Source: Spirochaetales bacterium
GTDB taxonomy: Bacteria; Spirochaetota; Spirochaetia; Sphaerochaetales; Sphaerochaetaceae
NCBI GenBank assembly: GCA_017632495.1
Contig: JAGBRG010000258.1
Span: forward strand, 1-11,102
DNA length: 11,102 bases
Direction of reading: 5' to 3'
This document shows, piece by piece, positions 1 through 4,825 of the stretch. The position numbers and the translations under genes were made by a program. The notes under the pieces were generated by a model, which did not search any database, was not told where the DNA came from, and worked only from the letters and a program-made list of their open reading frames with translations. Position 1 is the stretch's first letter, and each line of letters opens with the position of its first letter.

Positions 1-645
1 AATGTTCGCATAAGAGAGTACGCTCACATCCGAAAGATGGGTGAAAAGCTCCTTGGATGCAAAGACTGCCAGATTTGCCTTGAATCCCACCTTGACGACT
101 TTGGTATCGACAAACGGCATGCTGAAAGCAACAAATGCGCCGGCAGTCTTGGGACCTGCTGAATCCGGAATTGTATTCAGATATCCGAAACCATAATCCA
201 AAGACCTGAACGGAGAGCGGCTTTCAGTTGTTTCCTCCGGTTTTGCACTTGGTTCACTCTGAGCCGTTTCCGCCTGAGAGGGCTCCGTTTGTATTGGCTC
301 CTCTTCGGTGACAGCTTCTTCTACTGCAGGTTCCTCTTCGTTGTTTTTCCCGAAATCGGTGAAGATTTCGGACTCGACTACGCTGCTTTGACTCCAGATC
401 TCACCGTCATAGGACTGCTGAAGATAGAGGCTGTGGACCTGTGAAACATCCAAAAGAATCGTAATCTCGTTGACATCTTTTCCCACGACTGTCCATCCGT
501 CATCGTCCTGGGCGTCCAGCTGATAGCGGTAGAACATGACATCGGAATCGTTTTCATACCAGGTCCAGGTCACATTTGCCTGAACTGCAAGAAGAGACGC
601 CGTACAGATCAATGCCAAAGCGAGGCAAAGAAGGAGCTTTCTCAT
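1..645 (-). CDS. Secreted Fn3-like / barrel-type envelope protein, partial (C-terminus outside window)
   Basis: The open frame starts at ATG 645-643 and reaches the left edge without a stop, so 215 residues are visible. Residues 1-23 form a signal peptide (MRKLLL start, hydrophobic core, VQA cleavage site). Residues about 24-90 look like a small fibronectin-III-like domain: VTWTWYEND, YRYQLD, DGWTVV, then a strand with YLQQSYDG.WS. Residues about 100-143 are a low-complexity Glu/Pro/Thr linker. From about 148 there is alternating hydrophobic/aromatic sequence (LDYGFGYL, AGAFVAFSMPF, KVGFKANLAVFA) that would suit outer-membrane beta strands. I know this arrangement from spirochaete genomes but not an assigned function. 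The start overlaps the stop of the nucleotidyltransferase by ATGA, so translation is probably coupled. Domain and localisation calls are inference; the reading frame and signal peptide are clear. Confidence 0.75.
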   Translation of the reverse strand, partial: MRKLLLCLALALICTASLLAVQANVTWTWYENDSDVMFYRYQLDAQDDDGWTVVGKDVNEITILLDVSQVHSLYLQQSYDGEIWSQSSVVESEIFTDFGKNNEEEPAVEEAVTEEEPIQTEPSQAETAQSEPSAKPEETTESRSPFRSLDYGFGYLNTIPDSAGPKTAGAFVAFSMPFVDTKVVKVGFKANLAVFASKELFTHLSDVSVLSYANI

Positions 646-1550
646 TTCTCCCACAACCTCTCAGGGTAGATTCCCTCGCGGGTCTTCTGGGCAAGGTTCT
701 GCTTTACAGTCTCCCTGTCCTCTTTGTATGTCATACCGAACCTTTTCTCCGTTGTTGATAATACCTTCTTCCTGCCCTTTCCGGTCTGGACCATCTCACC
801 TGCGAAGTTGGGAAGAAGGACCTCGGCCTTGGGCTGAGAGGCATTGTCTTTCATGAATCTCTCAAAATAATCGCACATGAGACCGAATACCTTAGGAGAG
901 AATCCGAAGAAGTTCATCGACACCCACTCATCTCCGGTAAGATATACATCGCCCTCCGGAAGATGGGAGACAATCTTGTTTCCCTCGAACTCGATCTTGG
1001 TGTTTTCCCTCATGCCCTGAAGAAGACCGTCCTTAACCTGGCAGACGCCTCTTGATACGCTGCCTACAGGGCTCATCGTGTTCTTCAGAAAGTAGCCGAC
1101 CATGGCGTGGTCGTCGCTGTTGTTGTCAAGCTTTGAAAGATAATCGCCGAGAATCTTATAAGCCTCGCGGCCGTAGTAGTCATCGGCATTGATTACTGTG
1201 AACGGAGTCTTGACAGCATCCTTGGCACAGATGACGGCATGGATTGTTCCCCATGGCTTCTGTCTTTCCTGGGATGCCTTGATCTGCTCTTCAGTGAGAA
1301 GGCTCTCGCGGGTCTGGAAAACATACTCTGCATCCATGTTTCTGGCGATTCTGTCAAAAAGTCTTTCCCTGAAATCCTTCTCGATATCCGGTCTGATTAT
1401 GAATACGACCTTTCCGTATCCTGCACGCCTTGCGTCAAAAACGCTGTAGTCCAAAAGCGTCTCTCCGTGCATTCCGACCGGGTCTATCTGCTTGACTCCG
1501 CCATAGCGGGATCCCATACCTGCTGCAAGCACCAACAATGAAGGTTTCAT
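642..1550 (-). CDS. Sugar-phosphate nucleotidyltransferase (NTP_transferase family)
   Basis: The 302-residue protein has the fold signature of enzymes that join a sugar phosphate (or similar) to an NTP, releasing pyrophosphate. Residues 8-21 are LAAGMGSRYGGVKQ, the glycine-rich nucleotide-binding loop with the catalytic Arg and downstream Lys. PWGTIHA (99-105) fits the base/ribose contact region, and INADDYYG (120-127) carries the metal-binding Asp. DEWVSMNFFGFSP (207-219) fits the sugar-binding region. The short C-terminal part lacks a left-handed beta-helix, so this is not a GlmU-type fusion. The substrate cannot be read from sequence; a cytoplasmic role in activating a sugar for glycan or lipid synthesis is inferred. 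The start has an SD-like GAGG (1557-1560) six bases upstream and a promoter at 1581-1609. The last codons overlap the next gene (642-645). Confidence 0.88.
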   Translation of the reverse strand: MKPSLLVLAAGMGSRYGGVKQIDPVGMHGETLLDYSVFDARRAGYGKVVFIIRPDIEKDFRERLFDRIARNMDAEYVFQTRESLLTEEQIKASQERQKPWGTIHAVICAKDAVKTPFTVINADDYYGREAYKILGDYLSKLDNNSDDHAMVGYFLKNTMSPVGSVSRGVCQVKDGLLQGMRENTKIEFEGNKIVSHLPEGDVYLTGDEWVSMNFFGFSPKVFGLMCDYFERFMKDNASQPKAEVLLPNFAGEMVQTGKGRKKVLSTTEKRFGMTYKEDRETVKQNLAQKTREGIYPERLWEK

Positions 1551-1580
1551 CTGTCACCTCTCACTTTATTTTACAAAATG

Positions 1581-1609
1581 ATTATCCAATAAAAGCATCC
1601 GTTTTTCAA
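1581..1609 (-). promoter_or_regulatory. Sigma-70-like promoter for the nucleotidyltransferase / envelope protein operon
   Basis: On the minus strand, TTGAAA (1604-1609) is followed by a 17-base spacer and GATAAT (1581-1586). This predicts a transcript start near 1574 and a leader of about 24 bases before the ATG at 1550. It is divergent from the tRNA promoter about 20 bases away. Confidence 0.65.
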
Positions 1610-1628
1610 CCATCCATAAGGACTGTGC

Positions 1629-1657
1629 TTGCCCCTTGCCGTCCGATTTCATATAGT
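1629..1657 (+). promoter_or_regulatory. Promoter for tRNA-Arg (and probably patB)
   Basis: TTGCCC (1629-1634), a 17-base spacer and TATAGT (1652-1657) predict a transcript start near 1664, only about five bases before the mature tRNA 5' end. No other promoter is visible between the tRNA and patB. Confidence 0.55.
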
Positions 1658-1668
1658 GTTCCATGATT

Positions 1669-1740
1669 GGGTCCATTGCCCAATGGATAAGGCGCAGCCC
1701 TCCGGAGGCTGAAATGCGGGTTCGATTCCCGCTGGACCTA
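1669..1740 (+). tRNA. tRNA-Arg (anticodon CCG)
   Basis: A full cloverleaf can be drawn. The 7-bp acceptor pairs 1669-1675 with 1733-1739; the outermost pair is G-U. The D stem GCC/GGC pairs 1678-1680 with 1691-1693. The anticodon stem CAGCC/GGCTG pairs 1695-1699 with 1707-1711, with loop CTCCGGA, giving anticodon CCG at 1702-1704, which reads CGG (Arg). The T arm GCGGG-TTCGATT-CCCGC spans 1716-1732. The discriminator is A1740. The 3' CCA is not encoded, so it must be added by a CCA-adding enzyme. The variable loop is four bases. The SD of patB begins at the very next base. Confidence 0.95.
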
Positions 1741-1753
1741 AAAGGACCTAGGA

Positions 1754-2905
1754 ATGAAATACGATTTTGATACAGTCATAGACAGGCACAACACCGGTTC
1801 CGTCAAGTGGAATGTAAAAGACGGCGAGCTTCCCATGTGGGTCGCCGACATGGACTTTAAGGCTGCCCCCGAAATACTTGAGGCCATCCAAAAGCGCATG
1901 GACAACGGAGTCTTCGGCTACTCCGTCATCCCTAACGAATGGCGGTTCGCCTATGTGCACTGGTGGAAGACCCGCCACAACTATGAGATCAATCCTTCAT
2001 CCTTAATTTTTGCCACAGGAGTGGTTCCCATCATCGCAAGCGTTGTGAGAGAACTCACAGCACCCGATGAAAATGTTCTGATTCAGCCCCCTGTTTACAA
2101 TGCCTTCTACAATGTCCTTAACGACAACAAGCGCCGAATCATCGAGTCCCCGCTTGTATACGAAAACGGCGAATACCGCATGGACCTTTCAGATCTTGAG
2201 AAAAAGCTCGCCGACCCCAAAACAACGCTGATGATTCTGTGCAATCCCCAGAACCCATCAGGCAACATCTGGGACCGAGACACCTTGGAGAAAATCGGAC
2301 AGCTTTGCGCCAAGCACAACGTCACAGTCCTTTCCGACGAAATCCACTGCGACATAACAGACCCCGGCACAAGCTATGTTCCTTTCGCATCCGTCTCACA
2401 GACCTGCAGCGACATCTGCGTAACGACAATAGCCCCTACAAAGGCTTTCAATATCGCCGGAATCCAGTCTTCCGCCGCCATGGTTCCGAACCGCTATCTG
2501 AGAGACAGAATCCGCCATGCCCTGAACACCGACCTGGTCACCGAGCCCAACGCATTCTCCGTGGCAGCCACCATCGCAGCCTTTGAAAAATGTGCTCCCT
2601 GGCTTGACGAGCTTCGCTCATACCTCTACGAGAACAAAAAGGCCCTGACAAAGTACATTAAAGAAAACATTCCGCAGATTCACGTTGTTCCCTCCAAGGC
2701 CACGTACCTCGTTTGGCTGGACTGCTCAAAGCTTACTTCGGATTCAGTTTCCTTTGCCTCCGAAATCAGAAGAAAGACAGGGCTTTTCCTTTCAAACGGA
2801 ACTCAGTACGGAGAAAGCGGAAGACAGTTTCTGCGCTTCAACCTCGCCTGCCCCAGATCAGTTCTTATGGACGGCCTTGACCGCCTTAGACGCGCCATCA
2901 GCTAA
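1754..2905 (+). CDS. patB: MalY/PatB-family aminotransferase: cystathionine beta-lyase / cysteine desulfhydrase
   Basis: The 383-residue PLP enzyme belongs to fold-type I, subgroup MalY/PatB, related to Treponema denticola cystalysin. It should split C-S bonds of cystathionine or cysteine, giving homocysteine or H2S plus pyruvate and ammonia. Visible marks are the N-terminal YDFDTVIDR..TGSVKWN and WVADMDF (29-35), CNPQNPSG (163-170), SDEIH (194-198, whose Asp195 would bind the PLP pyridine nitrogen), APTKAFNIAG (227-236, with Lys230 as Schiff-base lysine) and FLRFNLACPR (359-368, with Arg361 as likely carboxylate-binding Arg). Length is normal for the family. The start is supported by SD AAAGGA (1741-1746), seven bases upstream, which directly abuts the tRNA 3' end; the gene is therefore probably read from the tRNA promoter. 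Its stop is three bases from the stop of the convergent gene. Cystathionine lyase versus cysteine desulfhydrase preference cannot be decided here. Confidence 0.92.
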   Translation: MKYDFDTVIDRHNTGSVKWNVKDGELPMWVADMDFKAAPEILEAIQKRMDNGVFGYSVIPNEWRFAYVHWWKTRHNYEINPSSLIFATGVVPIIASVVRELTAPDENVLIQPPVYNAFYNVLNDNKRRIIESPLVYENGEYRMDLSDLEKKLADPKTTLMILCNPQNPSGNIWDRDTLEKIGQLCAKHNVTVLSDEIHCDITDPGTSYVPFASVSQTCSDICVTTIAPTKAFNIAGIQSSAAMVPNRYLRDRIRHALNTDLVTEPNAFSVAATIAAFEKCAPWLDELRSYLYENKKALTKYIKENIPQIHVVPSKATYLVWLDCSKLTSDSVSFASEIRRKTGLFLSNGTQYGESGRQFLRFNLACPRSVLMDGLDRLRRAIS

Positions 2906-2917
2906 GCCTCAGCTAAG
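2898..2917. repeat. Short tandem duplication at the convergent gene junction
   Basis: TCAGCTAAG occurs at 2898-2906 and again at 2909-2917, separated by CC. The left copy holds the TAA stop of patB on the plus strand; the right copy holds the TGA stop of the nuclease-like gene on the minus strand. No terminator hairpin is visible between the two genes. Confidence 0.7.
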
Positions 2918-3709
2918 AATCTTTTCTATGATTTTATCCACTACCCTTACATCTAAGGGATTCTCGTTGTCTTCGAACGTGCAGATGTAATTGACTCCCG
3001 GAACATAGCCGCAGCTCATGTATACGGATTGCTTCCAGAAAAAGGTCTTTCTGTAGTTGTCATCATCCATCCTTCCGAAATGCTCCCATCTGTAAATCCT
3101 CCTTGTTTTGGGATTCAAGACAGTAAAATCTGTATAGATATACTTGCCTTTCACATATTCAAGCGGATACTCATACCTGTACGGAATTTTGGCATCATAA
3201 AGCCTGTCGGCGATTATCTGCTCTGATTTGGACCTTACCCTATCTCCCCTTTTTGTGTACTGTACAGAATCACCTTCTTCGAACTTTCCTCCCTCGTATT
3301 TCTTTGCCTGCCAACGCCTTGCATACTCATCATCCGGAAGCACATATGGTTCCACCAGAATCCGCTTCCCTTTTTTCATCTCGGTATATGCTTCAAGAAG
3401 GGTGTCCTTACTGAATTTTTCACAGATTTTCTCTATTTCCTTTTTCTCTTTCTTGGCTGCGCTGAGCACCTTTTCACAGTACTCCTTCTGCGCCAGGTTC
3501 CTTGCCAAGCCCATCTCATCTTTAGACAGGTACCTGCCGTCTAATTCACTACTATCCTCCCGATGGTAGTATTGAAAAGCATCTCCATTCTTTCGATGAA
3601 CTATGTTTGTTTTCAATTTGCCTCGGGGAGATTTCTTTATTGTTAATTCGGCATCTTTGATGATCCTATTGCATAGTGCAAGCCTCTTATTTAATTCCTC
3701 AAATAGCAT
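2909..3709 (-). CDS. Hypothetical protein with PD-(D/E)XK nuclease-like core
   Basis: I do not recognise a named function. The 266-residue protein is Lys/Glu rich. Residues about 1-115 look helical, with a coiled-coil-like charged stretch around 66-115. The C-terminal part has the layout of a restriction-endonuclease-like fold: RSKSEQIIADRL (159-170, helix with Glu163), then PYRYEYPLE (176-184), YTDFTVLNP (192-200, Asp194), RIYRWEHFG (204-212, Glu209) and a following helix. Similar RSKSE...DF...WEHFG proteins are frequent, unnamed, in gut Firmicutes. The canonical Lys two residues after the acidic residue is absent (Phe211), so activity is uncertain. The start has SD GAGGAG (3715-3720) five bases upstream. 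The gene looks AT-richer than its neighbours and sits between the repeat array and the patB stop, which suggests transfer. DNA/RNA cleavage is inference. Confidence 0.72.
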   Translation of the reverse strand: MLFEELNKRLALCNRIIKDAELTIKKSPRGKLKTNIVHRKNGDAFQYYHREDSSELDGRYLSKDEMGLARNLAQKEYCEKVLSAAKKEKKEIEKICEKFSKDTLLEAYTEMKKGKRILVEPYVLPDDEYARRWQAKKYEGGKFEEGDSVQYTKRGDRVRSKSEQIIADRLYDAKIPYRYEYPLEYVKGKYIYTDFTVLNPKTRRIYRWEHFGRMDDDNYRKTFFWKQSVYMSCGYVPGVNYICTFEDNENPLDVRVVDKIIEKILS

Positions 3710-3741
3710 AACTGCTCCTCAAATTGACCTTTTTCTGCTTC

Positions 3742-3937
3742 AACAGCAAAACGACGAAAACTATGCATTTTTGCTGTTTTTCTACGACTCAAAAACAGCA
3801 AAATTTCTTCGCTTTCTTATTTTTGCTGTTAGTTCTGTTACTCCCGACCAAAAAAAACAGCAATTTCAGTCCAAACAATGAATTCTAGCTGTTTCTCTGA
3901 CAGCAAAAAAAAGAAAAATAGCCTGTTTTGCTGTCAG
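3742..3937. repeat. Array of eight alternating inverted TTTTGCTGTT motifs
   Basis: This stretch holds most of the 248-base gap between the nuclease-like gene and radC. Cores (TTGCTG or CAGCAA) lie at 3744-3749 (-), 3771-3776 (+), 3796-3801 (-), 3823-3828 (+), 3858-3863 (-), 3886-3891 (+, TAGCTG variant), 3901-3906 (-) and 3928-3933 (+). Seven of eight have exact TTGCTGT, and orientation alternates strictly. Centre-to-centre distances are 27, 25, 27, 35, 28, 15 and 27 bases. Neighbouring copies form perfect hairpins: 3769-3781 with 3791-3803 (13 bp, 9-base loop) and 3897-3908 with 3926-3937 (12 bp, 17-base loop). The flanks are AT-rich with A or T runs. Function is unknown; operator array, stacked terminators or palindromic mobile-type repeat are all possible. 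Confidence 0.8.
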
Positions 3938-3940
3938 GCC
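3905..3940 (-). terminator. Rho-independent terminator of radC
   Basis: Read on the minus strand, GCCTG (3939-3935), a nine-base loop and CAGGC (3925-3921) form a 5-bp GC-rich stem, followed at once by a T-rich run TATTTTTCTTTTTTTT (3920-3905). It lies about 18 bases past the radC stop. The stem shares bases with the larger hairpin of the repeat array. Confidence 0.7.
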
Positions 3941-3957
3941 CAAATTCCAGGGGAAAA

Positions 3958-4650
3958 TCACAGCATTTCGCCGGTCTCCATCATCGATTTGTAGTCGTCT
4001 AGGCTGAATATGATGTGGTCAAGGACCTCGATCCCCAAAAGGAGGCCGGCTTTGCGGATGCGGAGGGTGACCTCAAGGTCGTCGGGGCTGGGCTCGAGAT
4101 TGCCTGAGGGGTGGTTGTGGGCCAGGACAATCGCGGTTGCCCTTAGTTTCAGGGGCTCGGCGAAGACTTCGCGGGGGTGGACCAACGTGCGGTTCACAAG
4201 ACCAACCGTCACCACGTTGACACCCATGAGCTCGTGGGCGCCGTTGAGCATGACGATGATGAAGTGCTCCTGCTGTCTGTCCCCGTAGTGTCTGACAAGG
4301 TCGAAGATGTTTTTGGGCTCCTTGCAGGGACGGGGTTTGAAGAATGAGAACCTGCGACCTATTTCCAAGGCGGCGCAGATGCGGGAGGCGTTGGCTTTTC
4401 CGACTCCTGCGATGGATGAGATGTCCTCGATGCTGACTCCGCAGCTGCCCTTGCTGTTCAGCAGGTAGAGGATATCCTGGGCGATGTCCTGGACAGGGCG
4501 GTTTTTGTTTCCGGAGCCGATTATGAGGCACAGCAGTTCCAGATCAGAAACCCCCAGGGGACCCGATGCCATGAGCCTTTCGCGGGGGCGATCCTGTGAT
4601 GGCATTTCCTTGATGGACTTGAAATCAATTGTTTTGGTTTCGTATTTCAT
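3958..4650 (-). CDS. radC: RadC family JAB/MPN domain protein
   Basis: This is a RadC-like protein of 230 residues, the usual family length. The N-terminus has IKEMPSQDRPRERLMASG (13-30), then a helix-hairpin-helix region (ISSIAGVGKANASRICAAL, about 77-95) and the C-terminal JAB1/MPN domain. The metal site is complete: HNHPSG at 178-183 and Ser188/Asp191 give the H-x-H-x7-S-x2-D pattern. RadC was once tied to DNA repair, but its cellular role remains unsettled; hydrolase activity is likely, its substrate unknown. I chose ATG 4650-4648 because family similarity starts there. The frame can be extended to GTG 4707, but the 19 added residues do not look like RadC. No SD precedes ATG 4650; a TATATA box only five bases upstream suggests a leaderless message. 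Terminated at 3905-3940. Confidence 0.93.
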   Translation of the reverse strand: MKYETKTIDFKSIKEMPSQDRPRERLMASGPLGVSDLELLCLIIGSGNKNRPVQDIAQDILYLLNSKGSCGVSIEDISSIAGVGKANASRICAALEIGRRFSFFKPRPCKEPKNIFDLVRHYGDRQQEHFIIVMLNGAHELMGVNVVTVGLVNRTLVHPREVFAEPLKLRATAIVLAHNHPSGNLEPSPDDLEVTLRIRKAGLLLGIEVLDHIIFSLDDYKSMMETGEML

Positions 4651-4655
4651 ACCGC

Positions 4656-4661
4656 TATATA
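4656..4661 (-). promoter_or_regulatory. Possible -10 box giving leaderless radC mRNA
   Basis: TATATA, preceded by TG on the minus strand, ends five bases before the radC ATG, so transcription would start at or next to the start codon. A matching -35 is not evident. This fits the missing SD but is otherwise weak. Confidence 0.3.
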
Positions 4662-4741
4662 CAAGAAAAGTGTTGAAAATATTGGGGTTTTTCGGAAAAA
4701 ACAACACAAAAAAATCGGGCCCCCGGGATTTAACTGAAGGA

Positions 4742-4769
4742 TTGAACTCATTCTTGCTCTGACGATAAA
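4742..4769 (+). promoter_or_regulatory. Candidate promoter of the TRAP operon
   Basis: TTGAAC (4742-4747), 16-base spacer and GATAAA (4764-4769). The -10 box lies inside the first copy of the 13-bp tandem repeat, so a protein bound to the repeats could block or recruit polymerase. The predicted start is near 4776, giving a leader of about 50 bases. Confidence 0.4.
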
Positions 4770-4798
4770 CTGTGACGGTAAACTATGTCGGTAAACTG
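4760..4798 (+). repeat. Three tandem 13-bp repeats upstream of the TRAP operon
   Basis: Copies are TGACGATAAACTG (4760-4772), TGACGGTAAACTA (4773-4785) and TGTCGGTAAACTG (4786-4798), head to tail with no gap; each differs from TGACGGTAAACTG at one position. The last copy ends 27 bases before the permease ATG. The position suggests an operator for a transporter regulator, but no regulator gene is adjacent and 13 bp is out of step with one helical turn; replication slippage is the simple alternative. Confidence 0.7.
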
Positions 4799-4825
4799 AC
4801 CAGGAAATAAGGCGGAGTTGTCAGA

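Noticed and set aside
1734..1750. GGACCTA repeat at the tRNA end as an integration (att) site
   Set aside because: Seven bases is short, the second copy is only ten bases away, and no integrase or element lies between or nearby.
3228..3881. Plus-strand frames opposite the nuclease-like gene and array
   Set aside because: They are Phe/Ser-rich antisense products of an A-rich gene, with no SD or domain support.
3742..3937. CRISPR array or type III toxin-antitoxin RNA repeats
   Set aside because: The repeats are only about 10 bases, alternate in orientation and have no uniform spacers, and no cas gene is nearby. Type III antitoxins are tandem direct repeats in front of a ToxN-like toxin; the downstream 266-aa protein does not look like ToxN.
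4073..4531. 152-residue Arg/Gln/Pro-rich frame over radC
   Set aside because: It is an alternative frame of a well-supported GC-rich gene; composition is typical of a shadow frame.
4651..4707. N-terminal extension of RadC from GTG 4707
   Set aside because: The 19 extra residues do not resemble RadC proteins and GTG lacks a properly spaced SD.
4716..4729. GC-rich block GGGCCCCCGGG as a hairpin
   Set aside because: Its overlapping palindromes do not form a stem with a usable loop, and it lies upstream, not downstream, of the genes on both sides.
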